From Terriglobales bacterium (GTDB taxonomy: Bacteria; Acidobacteriota; Terriglobia; Terriglobales; Acidobacteriaceae), in assembly GCA_025462725.1 (NCBI GenBank), contig JAOAPE010000001.1, forward strand, positions 186,001-250,000: a stretch of 64,000 nucleotides of DNA. Reading direction: 5' to 3'. The notes below the pieces were generated by a model. The model saw only the letters and a list, made by a program, of their open reading frames with translations, made no database searches and was not told where the DNA came from. This document shows, one piece after another, positions 24,860-35,500 of this stretch (position 1 is its first letter; every line of letters starts with the position of its first letter). The translations under genes were made by a program, and so were the position numbers.

Positions 24860-24880
24860 TAGTACCTCGTGACAATAAAA

Positions 24881-24917
24881 AGCCCGCAGCGTTCACAGGC
24901 GCTGCGGGCTTTTCTTT
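24881..24917 (+). terminator. Rho-independent terminator of the OmpA-like gene
   Basis: A 10-bp GC-rich stem (GCCCGCAGCG / CGCTGCGGGC) is followed by TTTTCTTT. Confidence 0.93.
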
Positions 24918-24919
24918 GG

Positions 24920-24951
24920 TTGTCATTCCGAGCGCAGCGAGGAATCTGCAC
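24920..24951. repeat. Variant repeat element A
   Basis: TTGTCATTCCGAGCGCAGCG then AGGAATCTGCA; the two ends match element A but the GTCGAAG part is missing. Confidence 0.65.
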
Positions 24952-24985
24952 TTCGTTTTCACGGCAAATCGCTTCGGCCGGCGCG

Positions 24986-25019
24986 AACTAGAAACCAGAA
25001 ACTAAAAACTAGAAACTGC
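24986..25019. repeat. Heptamer array, GAAACTN type (family C)
   Basis: Units GAAACCA, GAAACTA, AAAACTA, GAAACTG. On the minus strand TAGTTTT/TAGTTTC units carry TAG; the BON gene stop (25009-25011) is one of these. Confidence 0.85.
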
Positions 25020-25854
25020 CTCTGGGGTCCCCCGACCTGTCCCCCAACTTCGCCGGATCACCCTTGGGCTTCTGTTGCTCTTTATCTTCGGCTTGCGACT
25101 TCTCTTCCGGCTTGCTTCCCGTGATCGCAGGCGCTGCATTGCTTACGCCGCCGCCGCGAACCGTGATCCGCTCCCTCACCCGCCGATTTCCCGCAAACGA
25201 TTGCACAATCCGCCGCGCCGTCACTCGCTCTTTGTTCGACGTCGCCGTCCCAGTCACATCGATCGAATCATCGCCAACATTCACAGTGAGGTTGCTGCCG
25301 CTTAAGGTTGGTTCGTTTCGCAGCGCGTTATCAATACGCTCATGCAGCTGGTCAGAAGTCAGACCGCCTTCGTTCAAGCTTCCCACTCCACCTTCCGACG
25401 ACTGCGGCAACGTGGACTTCCCACCTGCTTCCGCCGCTCCAGGCGTTGTCGATCCCGGCGTCTTGGGGACAGTCGCGCCAGAAGTTCCCTGATCTTTTAT
25501 CGCTTGGTTTGCACCACCTGTCGGCGAAGTCTGTTGCGCTCCCGGACGATCTCCTGTCGGTGAAGTTTGCTGACTTGTTCCCGGATTATCCGAGCTTTGC
25601 GCCTTCCCGCCATTCGGTGCTGTAGCTGTCGGGGGCGGCGCGGGATGCGCGCTCGCCGGAGGCGTCGGATCGCTCGGCGGAGTCGCCGTATTCGTTCCGC
25701 CAGTCGTTCCCGCGGGATTGGTCTGCGTCGGAACCGGCAACGTTTGCGGATTCGGAGTCGCACTCGTCTGCGCCATCGCAATTCCGGCGCTGGTGATCCC
25801 AATCCCTAAAGCTACTCGCGATGCCCAAACTCCCCAACCTGCTCTGCTCTTCAT
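25009..25854 (-). CDS. BON-domain secreted protein
   Basis: The 281-residue protein starts with a signal peptide (VWASRVALGIGITSAGIAMAQ), continues with a long Thr/Pro/Gly/Ser-rich disordered region, and has a single BON domain (about 175-245): LTSDQLHERIDNALRNEPTL and VNVGDDSIDVTGTATSNKER, ending in IVQSFAGNRRVRERITV. BON domains bind phospholipid membranes in osmotic-stress proteins such as OsmY. GGAGGGAATC before the ATG at 25854 fixes the start. Its last residues (GSF) and stop are encoded by a heptamer array. The ABC exporter gene is divergent, 137 nt away. Confidence 0.8.
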   Translation of the reverse strand: MKSRAGWGVWASRVALGIGITSAGIAMAQTSATPNPQTLPVPTQTNPAGTTGGTNTATPPSDPTPPASAHPAPPPTATAPNGGKAQSSDNPGTSQQTSPTGDRPGAQQTSPTGGANQAIKDQGTSGATVPKTPGSTTPGAAEAGGKSTLPQSSEGGVGSLNEGGLTSDQLHERIDNALRNEPTLSGSNLTVNVGDDSIDVTGTATSNKERVTARRIVQSFAGNRRVRERITVRGGGVSNAAPAITGSKPEEKSQAEDKEQQKPKGDPAKLGDRSGDPRGSF

Positions 25855-25991
25855 GATTCCCTCCACTTTCAGGTTTGGATGCAAATTCAGGCACACTACA
25901 GGTTGCCTGTTGGCGGAAATCCTTAAACTTGTGGCCGATATGTGTAATAAACTGCACCCAGACCACCCCGTTTGAATCTTTAGACTTACCT

Positions 25992-27947
25992 ATGAGTTCA
26001 CCGCAAACAGCCCAAAATACAAGTGGTTCAAATGAAGCCACCCGTTCCGGCGCGCGCGCCAGCGATTCCGCAAAATCGGGGGAATTGAAAAAGAAATCTT
26101 CGGTAAAGCTCCGGGTTCTTTGGCCGGAAATCTGGAAGATGGTCCGCCCACGCCGATGGCTGTTGTTGCTCGGCCTAGTCCTAATGGCGATAAACCGTGT
26201 TGCCGGACTAGTCCTGCCGTGGTCCACAAAGTCGCTAATAGACGACGTCATCAACAAGCATCAGCAGGAGAAACTCGTCCCGATAATCACCGGCGTGATC
26301 CTCGCCACCATCATCCAGGGCATCACTTCGTTCAGTCTCACGCAATTGCTCTCGAAAGCCGCGCAGCGTCTCATCGCCGAACTCCGCGCCAAAGTCCAGG
26401 AACATATCGGACGTCTCCCGGTCGCCTTCTACGATTCCAACAAGACCGGCACGCTCGTCTCGCGCATCATGACCGATGTTGAAGGTGTCCGCAATCTCAT
26501 CGGCACCGGCCTAGTTGAGTTCATTGGCGGACTGCTCACCGCTGGAATCGCGTTGGTGGTGCTTTTCAAGATCAGCCCACAAATGACCGGCATTGCATTT
26601 GCATTTGTCGTTGGATTCGCTCTCGCGGCTAACCAAGCCTTCGGCACCATCCGTCCGATTTTCCGCGAGCGCGGCAAACTGAACGCCGACGTCACCGGAC
26701 GCTTGACCGAATCACTCGGTGGCGTACGCGTCGTCAAGGGATACCACGCCGAATCTCGCGAAGCCGAAGTCTTCTCCGGCGGCGTGCAGCGCTTGCTCGA
26801 CAACGTTTTGAAAACTCTCACGGCCACCTCCGTCATGGGACTCTCCTCCACCGTTCTGCTCGGAGTCGTTGGCACCGTAATCATGTGGGTTGGCGCGCAC
26901 AAGATCATGGCCGGTTCGATGACGGTCGGCGGATTCTTCTCTTACACGCTATTCCTGGGATTCCTCGTCGCTCCAATCATCCAGATCGTCGCCATCGGCA
27001 CGCAGTTGACTGAAGCGCTCGCCGGCCTCGAACGTACGCGAGAGATCATGAGCGAGCATCCGGAAGATGAGTTGCCGTCTCGCAAAATCAATCTTGACGA
27101 CATCCGGGGGGAAGTGAAATTCGACGGCGTCGAATTTTCCTACGACGCCCCCCGAACCGTCCTGCATGATGTCTCATTCGTCGCTGAACCCGGAACCGTT
27201 ACCGCGCTCGTCGGCTCATCGGGTTCAGGCAAGTCAACCATCATCGGATTGCTCGCGGCCTTCTACGTTCCCACCAAGGGCCGCGTTCTCGTGGACGGCG
27301 TCGATCTCTCCACGGTGAAATTGAATTCCTTCCGCACGCGCCTCGGTGTAGTGCTACAAGATTCATTCCTCTTCGACGGAACCATCCGCGAGAACGTCGC
27401 CTTCTCTCGCCCGTTCGCCAGCGAGGAACAAATTCTGAACGCCTGCAAGATCGCCCGCGTTGATGAGTTCGCGGAATCCTTCGCCAATGGATACGACACC
27501 ATCGTCGGTGAGCGCGGCGTAAAACTCTCCGGCGGACAGCGCCAGCGCATCTCCATCGCGCGCGCTATCCTCGCCGACCCGCGTATCCTCATTCTCGACG
27601 AAGCCACCTCCAGCCTCGATTCCGAGAGCGAGCAACTTATACAGGAAGGCCTGCAATACCTCATGAAGGGCCGCACAACGTTTGTGATCGCGCACAGGCT
27701 CTCAACGATCCGCCGCGCTGATCAGATCCTCGTCGTCGAAGCCGGAAAGATCGTCGAGCGGGGCACACACGAAGCGCTTTACGAAATGAAGGGCCGCTAC
27801 TTCGATCTGTATAACAAGCAGCACAATCTCGAAGCCAATCTCTTTCTTGCCCCGGGCGAGGGAGACAGCACTCCGGAATCGGAAAGCTCGAAAAAGGAAG
27901 CTCGCGAAGTCAGCGCCGCGAGCGTGTTGCGCGGACAGATCCAATAA
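25992..27947 (+). CDS. ABC exporter, fused membrane and ATPase domains (MsbA-like)
   Basis: The 651-residue half-transporter has an N-terminal basic tail, six transmembrane helices (about 55-340) and a nucleotide-binding domain (about 370-610): Walker A GSSGSGKSTI, Q-loop VVLQDSFLFDGTI, signature LSGGQRQRISIARAI, Walker B ILILDEATSSLDSESE and H-loop VIAHRLSTI. Homodimers of such proteins export lipids or drugs from the inner leaflet. A Glu/Ser-rich C-terminal tail follows. Start ATG at 25992 matches the family N-terminus; a longer frame reaches back over the BON gene leader. Substrate unknown. Confidence 0.9.
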   Translation: MSSPQTAQNTSGSNEATRSGARASDSAKSGELKKKSSVKLRVLWPEIWKMVRPRRWLLLLGLVLMAINRVAGLVLPWSTKSLIDDVINKHQQEKLVPIITGVILATIIQGITSFSLTQLLSKAAQRLIAELRAKVQEHIGRLPVAFYDSNKTGTLVSRIMTDVEGVRNLIGTGLVEFIGGLLTAGIALVVLFKISPQMTGIAFAFVVGFALAANQAFGTIRPIFRERGKLNADVTGRLTESLGGVRVVKGYHAESREAEVFSGGVQRLLDNVLKTLTATSVMGLSSTVLLGVVGTVIMWVGAHKIMAGSMTVGGFFSYTLFLGFLVAPIIQIVAIGTQLTEALAGLERTREIMSEHPEDELPSRKINLDDIRGEVKFDGVEFSYDAPRTVLHDVSFVAEPGTVTALVGSSGSGKSTIIGLLAAFYVPTKGRVLVDGVDLSTVKLNSFRTRLGVVLQDSFLFDGTIRENVAFSRPFASEEQILNACKIARVDEFAESFANGYDTIVGERGVKLSGGQRQRISIARAILADPRILILDEATSSLDSESEQLIQEGLQYLMKGRTTFVIAHRLSTIRRADQILVVEAGKIVERGTHEALYEMKGRYFDLYNKQHNLEANLFLAPGEGDSTPESESSKKEAREVSAASVLRGQIQ

Positions 27948-27989
27948 TCGAACTCTGTCTCAACAACCACCAGTTATAATTCAGCCGCG

Positions 27990-30647
27990 ATGTCATTGGC
28001 CTCAGGAACGAAGCTTGGTCCATATCAGATAGTGTCCGCATTGGGCGCGGGAGGTATGGGCGAAGTCTATCGCGCGCGCGACACCCGCCTCGGCCGCGAC
28101 GTCGCTGTGAAAGTCATCACCGCCGCTTTCGCCACTGATCCGGAACGCCTGCGCCGCTTCGAGCAGGAAGCTAAATCCGTGGCCGCGCTCAATAATCCCA
28201 ACATTTTGTCTATCTTCGACCTCGGCACTCACGACGGCACGTCCTACATCGTCACCGAACTTCTCGAAGGTCAGCCTCTGCGAGAACGCTTGCAGCATGG
28301 TCCCATCCCACAGCGCAAAGCGATCGAATACGCAGCATGCATCGTGCGTGGATTGGCCGCTGCACATGAACACGGCGTCGTCCACCGCGATCTGAAGCCG
28401 GAAAACATTTTCATCAGCACCGATTCAAGTCAGGTGAAAATCCTCGACTTCGGATTAGCAAAAATGGCAGCCGCCCCAGCGAGCGACAGCGCGGCCACCT
28501 TCACACCTTCCATGGCGGACTCGGGAACCTCGGCCGGAACCGTGATGGGCAGTGTGGGATACATGTCGCCCGAGCAGGTGCGGGGAGAAAAAGTAGATTA
28601 CCGCTCAGACATCTTCAGCTTCGGCGCCGTTCTCTACGAGATGCTCATTGGAAGCCGCGCCTTTCAACGGGATACCGGCGCGGAGACGATGACGGCAATC
28701 TTGAAAGACGATCCGCCGGAGATGACGGATCGAACTTCGGCCTCGATTTCGCCGGGACTTCAGCGCATCGTCAATCATTGTCTCGAAAAAAATCCAGCAG
28801 AGCGCTTTCAATCCGCCCGTGATCTCGGATTCGCTCTGCAAGCGCTCTCCGGCTCCGACGTCACTGGTGCGAGTAAAGCAATTGCCGCAAGCGCAACAAA
28901 CTCGCGGCTGCGCAAAGCGCTTCCTTGGATCGCCGGCTTGGCTCTTCTGCTCGCAGTTGGTGCAATGTTCCGTCCGAAGCCGAGCACAGAAGAGATGCAT
29001 TTCAGTGTGAGCTTGCCAGTGGCTGCGCGCGACATTGCTCTCGCACCCGATGGCCATACGCTGACGTTTGTCGCAACGGACGAAAACACCGGACGCAGCG
29101 GTCTGTACGTGCATCGCATCGGTTCGCAAAAAGTTGAACCACTCACAGGCACCGAAGGCGCAAGTTATCCCTTCTGGTCTCCTGACAGCACACAGATTGC
29201 TTTCTTCATTCGTGGCAAGTTAATGAGGATTGCACCCGAGGGCGGCACCGCGCGCACCATAGCCGTCGCGCAAAACGGTCGCGGAGGTAGTTGGGGAAGC
29301 GCCGGATACATCGTGTACGCGCCAGACACCGGTGGAGGCCTCTACAAAGTGCGGCCCGAAGGTGGCACTCCGGAGAAAGTGACAGAAACGCTTAAAACCG
29401 GCTTTTACACCCATCGCTGGCCCTGTTTTCTTCCCGACGGAAAACATTTTCTCTTCTTCGCACCAGACCTTACGGCCTTGGGAGAAGGTATTGGTTCGCT
29501 GAACGTCGGCTCTATTGATTCCTCCGCCTTTCGTAGGATCGGGTTCGCGGACTCCAACGCGAGCTATCTGCCACCCGGCTTCATTCTCTATGCGCGCGGC
29601 AGCAAGCTCATGGTTCAGCCTTTCGATGCCAAAGCTGGCGGAACCACAGGCCAGGCGGCAATGTTGTCCCAGAACCTTCAGGTGGTTGCCACGGTTTTTC
29701 GCGCAGAACTCACTGCCGCAGAGAATGGGACAGCGCTCTTCAGTACCGGAAATTCATGGCAGCGGTCGCAACTGACTTGGTTTGATCGTAACGGCAAAGT
29801 GCTTGGAGTGGTGGGCGAGCCCCTATATCAAAATAATCCCAGCATCTCCCCCGACGGCACTCGCATTGCTGTTGACTCCATTGACCCATCCACTTTCAAT
29901 ACCGACATCTATGTTTACAACGCAAATTCCGGCATACCTACCCGGATGACCTTTCAGCCCGACGAAGACACTATGCCCGCGTGGAGTCGCGACGGCAAAT
30001 ATATTTATTACAACCGGCTGAAGATCACGAACCATCTTGCCCGTATCTCACCAAAGGGCATCGACTCACAGGAAGAGATTACGAGTGAAAATCCGTTAGG
30101 TGGCGAGTACCCGAACTCTTTTTCGCTAGACGGATCTAAGATGCTCTATACGTTTCAGAAGAACGCTGGAAACCTTGCCGTCTGGTCCCTTAATTTACCA
30201 GATCGAAGTGTGGCGCCTCTCCTGGAAGGCAATCACGACATAACTCACGGGATGATCTCGCCGGATGGTCATTGGCTCGCTTACGTATCAAACGAAACCG
30301 GGCGCAATGAAGTTTATGTGACCTCCTACCCTGGGTTGCAGGGCAAGTGGCAGGTCTCCCGGGAAGGTGGAGACCAACCACGTTGGCGTGGAGATTCCAA
30401 GGAGATTTTCTTCGTGAATGTAAATGCGTTGACGGCAGTGCCCATGGATTTAGGTGAAACCGTCAACGTTGGGATTCCGCAAGTACTTTTCACTACGCAG
30501 TTCCGCGAGCCTATTTCAGTAACAGACGTGATCTCCTACGATGTCAGCAAGGACGGACAACGATTCTTGGTGAACCGTTACGTGAAAGCGAAACAGGTCC
30601 CACCCATGGAGATCATCCTGAACTTCGATCCCAAAGCTTTAAAGTAA
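27990..30647 (+). CDS. Membrane Ser/Thr protein kinase with TolB/PD40-like propeller
   Basis: The 885-residue protein has a cytoplasmic Hanks-type kinase (about 10-280) with GAGGMGEVYRARDTRLGRDV, catalytic HRDLKPENIF and DFGLAKM, followed by a membrane helix (LPWIAGLALLLAVGAMF, about 310). The large outer region (about 335-885) consists of PD40/WD40-like repeats such as YPFWSPDSTQIAFFIRG, NPSISPDGTRIAVDSID, MPAWSRDGKYIYYN and GMISPDGHWLAYVSNE. The architecture is typical of acidobacterial kinases: an outside propeller probably senses a ligand and drives phosphorylation inside. The gene starts 42 nt after the ABC exporter gene, so they could share a transcript. Confidence 0.92.
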   Translation: MSLASGTKLGPYQIVSALGAGGMGEVYRARDTRLGRDVAVKVITAAFATDPERLRRFEQEAKSVAALNNPNILSIFDLGTHDGTSYIVTELLEGQPLRERLQHGPIPQRKAIEYAACIVRGLAAAHEHGVVHRDLKPENIFISTDSSQVKILDFGLAKMAAAPASDSAATFTPSMADSGTSAGTVMGSVGYMSPEQVRGEKVDYRSDIFSFGAVLYEMLIGSRAFQRDTGAETMTAILKDDPPEMTDRTSASISPGLQRIVNHCLEKNPAERFQSARDLGFALQALSGSDVTGASKAIAASATNSRLRKALPWIAGLALLLAVGAMFRPKPSTEEMHFSVSLPVAARDIALAPDGHTLTFVATDENTGRSGLYVHRIGSQKVEPLTGTEGASYPFWSPDSTQIAFFIRGKLMRIAPEGGTARTIAVAQNGRGGSWGSAGYIVYAPDTGGGLYKVRPEGGTPEKVTETLKTGFYTHRWPCFLPDGKHFLFFAPDLTALGEGIGSLNVGSIDSSAFRRIGFADSNASYLPPGFILYARGSKLMVQPFDAKAGGTTGQAAMLSQNLQVVATVFRAELTAAENGTALFSTGNSWQRSQLTWFDRNGKVLGVVGEPLYQNNPSISPDGTRIAVDSIDPSTFNTDIYVYNANSGIPTRMTFQPDEDTMPAWSRDGKYIYYNRLKITNHLARISPKGIDSQEEITSENPLGGEYPNSFSLDGSKMLYTFQKNAGNLAVWSLNLPDRSVAPLLEGNHDITHGMISPDGHWLAYVSNETGRNEVYVTSYPGLQGKWQVSREGGDQPRWRGDSKEIFFVNVNALTAVPMDLGETVNVGIPQVLFTTQFREPISVTDVISYDVSKDGQRFLVNRYVKAKQVPPMEIILNFDPKALK

Positions 30648-30708
30648 TTAGAGTCACAAGATTCCACAGCACCGACGTGCGACACGGTTTTCCTTTCCAT
30701 CACACATT

Positions 30709-30809
30709 GCCAATTACAAATGCATTAGCCCTTTGTGAAGCCTTCGTGCCCTTAGTGTGAACCCGCTTCTGACTTTCAATCAGAAATTACAAATTACCAA
30801 TTACAAATG
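30709..30809. repeat. ATTACNA heptamers and CCTTCGTGN nonamers
   Basis: CCAATTACAAATG, then GCCTTCGTGCCCTTAGTGTG (30740-30760), then ATTACAA, ATTACCA, ATTACAA (30785-30807) lie just before ruvA. On the minus strand the heptamers read TTGTAAT, i.e. one TAA per unit. Confidence 0.8.
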
Positions 30810-30830
30810 GGCAGTTAAAATGGTTCCCAC

Positions 30831-31406
30831 ATGATTGCTCACCTTCGCGGACGCCTCCTCAGTAAGCAACCCGACCGCGCCGTTGTCGAAGCCGCTGGCG
30901 TCGGATACGACGTCGCCATCAGCATCCCTACTTTTTCTGATCTGCCCAAGGCCGGCGCTGAAGTCGCGCTCCACATACACACTCATGTGCGCGAAGATGC
31001 GATCTCTCTCTTCGGCTTCCTGCGTCCCGAAGAAAAAAAGCTGTTCGAGAAGTTGATCAGCGTCAGCGGCATCGGACCTACCTTAGCGGTAAAGATTTTG
31101 AGTGGGATGTCCACCGAGTTCATGGTCGCGGCGATTCGCGGCAATGATGTCCCTAGCCTGACAAAGATTCCCGGTATCGGCAAGAAGACGGCCGAGCGCA
31201 TGGTGTTGGAGTTGCGCGACAAGCTTGATCAATTCGGAGTCGCGCCCAGCATCGTTACCGCAACCCCTGTTGAAGAGGACGTGATGTCCGCACTCGTAAA
31301 TCTCGGATACCAGCGCCCCGCGGCCGAGCGCGCTGTAGGCCAAGCCGCCGGCGCAGATGGCTTCGAAGCTCTTTTCAAGGAAGCACTCAGTGCTCTGAGG
31401 AAGTAG
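30831..31406 (+). CDS. ruvA: Holliday junction DNA helicase subunit RuvA
   Basis: RuvA binds four-way DNA junctions and loads the RuvB motor for branch migration. The 191-residue product has domain I (MIAHLRGRLLSKQPDRAVVEAAGVGYDVAISIP), HTHVREDAISLFGFL, tandem HhH motifs (VSGIGPTLAVKIL and IPGIGKKTAERMVLEL with KLDQFG), and the small C-terminal RuvB-binding domain (DVMSALVNLGYQRPAAERAV). ruvB and ruvC are not in the window. The gene is isolated and follows a repeat array. Confidence 0.97.
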   Translation: MIAHLRGRLLSKQPDRAVVEAAGVGYDVAISIPTFSDLPKAGAEVALHIHTHVREDAISLFGFLRPEEKKLFEKLISVSGIGPTLAVKILSGMSTEFMVAAIRGNDVPSLTKIPGIGKKTAERMVLELRDKLDQFGVAPSIVTATPVEEDVMSALVNLGYQRPAAERAVGQAAGADGFEALFKEALSALRK

Positions 31407-31412
31407 CCTAAG

Positions 31413-32333
31413 CTAGTGCCGATGCGGATGAGCATGCGCGTCCCGAACTTGCACCGGCATCACGCACTCGTGTTCCACCTCGCATCCTGCATGCTCAAAC
31501 TGGATAGTCGTGTGGTGGATCTTGAAGTTTGCTGCAAGGCAGCTCTTCACTTCGCGCAGAATGCGTTCGCTTTCAGAAGGTGGAATGTCCGCGATCAACA
31601 CGTGGCACGATAGCGCGTGAATCTCCGAGCCGATGCTCCACACATGAAGGTCATGCACCGCCTCTACGCCCGTGCATCCGATCAGCGCAGCCGAGATATC
31701 TTCTAAGTCGATGCCCCTCGGTGTGCCTTCCAACAATATATTCAGCGTCTCGCGAATGATCCCGAATGATGACCACAAGATCATTGCCGCGATAGCGATC
31801 GATAACACCGGGTCTATCCAGCTTTGCCCGGTCACGGATATCGCAAACCCGCCCACGATTACCGCCGCTGTCGAGAGTGTGTCGCCGAGTTGATGAATGA
31901 ACGCGCTGCGGATATTCACATCCCGGCTGCTGCCCCACAGCAATCCGGCGATGACTCCGTTCATCACCACTCCGATCGCAGCCACCCACATCATCAGGTT
32001 CGGACTTACATTAACCGGATGATTCAACCGCTCCAGGGCTTCATAAACAATGAATCCGGAAATCAGCACCAGCGACAACGCATTGACGAAGGCCGCTAGA
32101 ACTCCCGCGCGATGGTATCCAAATGTCTTTGACGAATTCGCCGGACGCGCCTGGAAGTACAATGCCACCCAAGAGAGCAGCAACGCCAGAAAGTCAGAGA
32201 GATTGTGCCCGGCCTCGGATAACAGCGCCAAGCTGTGGGCGCGCATTCCTGCAAACACCAACACCACAATGTAAACAAGCGTCGCGACCAGCGAAAATCG
32301 CAGCACCGTCCTCGTGTGTCCGTGCGAGTGCAT
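31413..32333 (-). CDS. CDF-family divalent metal cation exporter
   Basis: The 306-residue protein has six transmembrane helices and a cytoplasmic C-terminal domain. Metal-site motifs HNLSD (helix II) and HQLGD (helix V) match the HxxxD/HxxxD pattern of Zn-CDF proteins. The C-terminal domain ends in a His-rich tail (VRDAHAHPHRH), and the N-terminus has MHSHGHT. CDF proteins export Zn, Co or Cd by proton antiport; zinc is most likely here. It converges with ruvA, only six bases apart. Confidence 0.9.
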   Translation of the reverse strand: MHSHGHTRTVLRFSLVATLVYIVVLVFAGMRAHSLALLSEAGHNLSDFLALLLSWVALYFQARPANSSKTFGYHRAGVLAAFVNALSLVLISGFIVYEALERLNHPVNVSPNLMMWVAAIGVVMNGVIAGLLWGSSRDVNIRSAFIHQLGDTLSTAAVIVGGFAISVTGQSWIDPVLSIAIAAMILWSSFGIIRETLNILLEGTPRGIDLEDISAALIGCTGVEAVHDLHVWSIGSEIHALSCHVLIADIPPSESERILREVKSCLAANFKIHHTTIQFEHAGCEVEHECVMPVQVRDAHAHPHRH

Positions 32334-32426
32334 GCGCCCATTTTACCAGTGTGCGCATACTTTCCCCATTGGCTGGATAGGCTCTTCGGTCCTAGTCCCG
32401 CTACCCTTCTGACGCGAAGGGTTGCG

Positions 32427-32518
32427 CACTCTCACCCAAGCCCCTTGCCGCCCTTCGTGACCTTCGTGTGAAACCTGCATTTCCGCCGTGCCCTCTGTGC
32501 TCTCTGTGGTTCAAAGGA
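32427..32518. repeat. Nonamer array, CCTTCGTGN then CCTCTGTGN
   Basis: CCCTTCGTGACCTTCGTGTG, then GTGCCCTCTGTGCTCTCTGT and GGTTCAAAGG. It lies directly upstream of the M14-like peptidase gene, ending about 28 nt before its ATG. Confidence 0.8.
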
Positions 32519-32546
32519 TATAATTCGCCCCACCTTCGGAGGATCC

Positions 32547-35500
32547 ATGCGTCTGCATCTCATTGCCGTTTTCCTGCTCGCTACTCTCACCGCTTCCGCC
32601 CAGAAGAACTGCGTGGTCAAGCCCAACCCTGAGTACGACAAGAAAATCGCGGAATTTACCACCGAAAAATTCTTCTCCACCGAGCTGGTTGACCATCTTC
32701 CGCAGAGTTCGTGCGTGCCTTCCCCGGAAAATTTCCTCAAGCACATTGTCGGAGCGCCCGGCGTGCTCACTCATGTCGCCGACATCAACGCCTACATGCG
32801 CTTGCTCGCCTCGAAATCTCCGCGCGTGAAGGTCTTCGATATCGGCAAGAGCGAAGAAGGACGCGAGATGCTTCTGGTCGCCATCTCTGAGGAAGCCAAC
32901 ATCGCCAAGCTCGACCGCTACAAAGAGATCAACGCCCGCCTTGCCGATCCTCGCGGACTTTCCGAAGCTGACGCGCAGAAGCTCATCGCCGAAGGCAAGC
33001 CGATGTATTGGGCGTCCGGCTCCATTCACTCGCCTGAAACCGCATCGCCTGAGCTGTTGATGGAACTAGCGTATCGACTCGCGGTAGAAGATTCGCCATT
33101 CATTCAGAAGATCCGCAAAGATGAGATCGTCCTGCTCACACCGGTCGCCGAGGTTGACGGCCGCGACCGCATGGTTGACGTTTACACCTACAACCACAAT
33201 CATCCGGATGAACAATCGAAGCCGCTCGTCTGGTGGGGACACTACGTTGCGCATGACAACAATCGCGACGGCATGCAGCTTTCACTCGCGCTTTCGCGCA
33301 ACATGATGTCAACGTTCCTCAAATTTCATCCGCAGGTCTTTCATGACCTGCATGAATCCGTTCCGTACCTCTATATCTCCACCGGCACCGGGCCTTACAA
33401 CGCATGGCTTGATCCCATCGTTATCAGCGAATGGCAGTCGATGGCCTATCACGAAATAAACGAGATGACGAAGCGCGGCACCATTGGCGTTTGGACGCAC
33501 GGCTTTTATGACGGATGGGCGCCCAACTACATGTTCTATCTAGCCAACGGACACAACTCCATCGGCCGCTTCTACGAAACGTTCGGCAACGGCGGCGCAG
33601 ACACAAAAATCCGCACTCTTCCGCCGGCATCCACCAATCGGGACTGGTTCCGCCCCAATCCGCCGCTTCCTAAAGTGAAGTGGTCCATTCGCAACAACAT
33701 CAACATGGCCCAGAGCGCGTTGCTCTTCGGCATGAACAACGTCGCCAACAACGGGCGCGATTTCCTCGCCAACTTCTACGCCAAGTCACAGCGCTCAGTC
33801 GCAAAGGCCCGCACTGAAGGTCCCGCAGCGTACGTCTTCACCGCCGACGATCCCCGTCCCGCCGAGCAAGCCCGCTTGCTGAATCTGCTCAAGGCGCAGG
33901 GAATCGAAGTCCACAAAACGACCGCCGAGATCCGCATGCCCGCACCTGTTCCCGCACCGCGTCCTGATCGCTCCGGCGATTCAACATCATCTGACTCCGC
34001 GACTCCCGACGCCGCACCGCAACGCATGCGCCAGGAAAAGCCAGCACCCAAAGAGCTCGTCTATCCCGCAGGCAGTTACGTCGTACGCATGGACCAGCCC
34101 TACTCGCGCATGGCAGACATGATGCTCGACACACAGTTCTACAGCTCCCGCGATCCGCGCAGCTATGACGACACTGGTTGGACACTCGGCGCGCTTCGCA
34201 ACGTGAGGACCGCTCGCGTCATGGATACAAAGATCCTCGACGCCAAGATGGACAAGATTTCCGGCGACATCGCCCTCGCACCCGCGCTCACCGGCACGGG
34301 AAACACGATTCTCATCACCAACACGGGCGAGAACACGATGGCCACTCTTCGCTTCAGAGCGCCAACCGCGAAGATTGAAGTTGCCGAAGAACCGTTCGAC
34401 GCTGCTGGCAACAAATTCTCGGCCGGAACGTGGATCCTCCGCGACGCCGCATCTGATGTCACCGATCAAGTCCGCTCACTCGGTCTGCGCTCGCAATCTG
34501 TCGCACCGGATTTCAAGGTAAAGACCCACCCCCTCGCCGCTCCGCGTATCGCCATGATGCACACCTGGCAGGGAACTCAGAATGACGGCTGGTACCGCAT
34601 CGCCCTCGATAAACTCGGCGTTCCTTACACCTACATTCCGGACACAGTCGTCCGCGAGATGCAACCCAACGAACTCCGCGAAAAGTTTGACGTCATCATC
34701 ATGCCGCCTTACGGACGCGATCTCTCCGGCATCATCACCGGCATTCCCAAGCGCGATGGCGGCAAGCCTCTCGCCTGGAAGAACACGCCGGAGACTCCCA
34801 ACCTCGTCGCGCCCGGAGTCAACGCCGCTGATGACATCCGAGGTGGACTCGGCTACGCCGGCATTGCCAACATCCAGAAGTTTGTCTCTGACGGCGGACT
34901 CCTCATCGCCACCGCCGCCAGCGCTCGCATTCCCGTGCAAGCCGGCATGACGGAGATGCTTTCCATCACCGATCCACGCCTGCTGCAAGCTCCCGGCAGC
35001 GTCGTGCAGACCACTGTTGAAGACAAGAGGAGTCCCATCACCTACGGACTCGAAGACAAACTTTACGTCTATTTCAATTCCGGCCCTATCTTCCGCATCA
35101 GCACCGGCCTTGGCGAGAATCAAGGCGCAGCTTTCGCCGGAGGCCCCGCGGAAGGTCGCCCCAGCGGACGCGGCACCGCCTCCGATCCTGACGTCGTCCA
35201 GGGCCGCGCTTACACCGAACCGGAAAAGCCGGTGAAGCGCACTCCCGCGGAGCAGGAAGCCTACATTCAGGAAGACAATCTTGAATTCGCAAAAGCCAAC
35301 TTGCCCGCGAAAGAAAAATTCCCACGCGTGATCCTGCGCTTCGCTCCGGAAAAGGACCTGTTGCTCTCCGGCATGATCGTCAGCGGAAACGAGATCGCCG
35401 AGAAGCCTGCCGTGGTTGACGTCACTCTCGGCAAAGGACACATCGTCCTCTTCTCCATCAATCCCATGTGGCGCGACGAAACCATGGGCAGCTTCCCCCT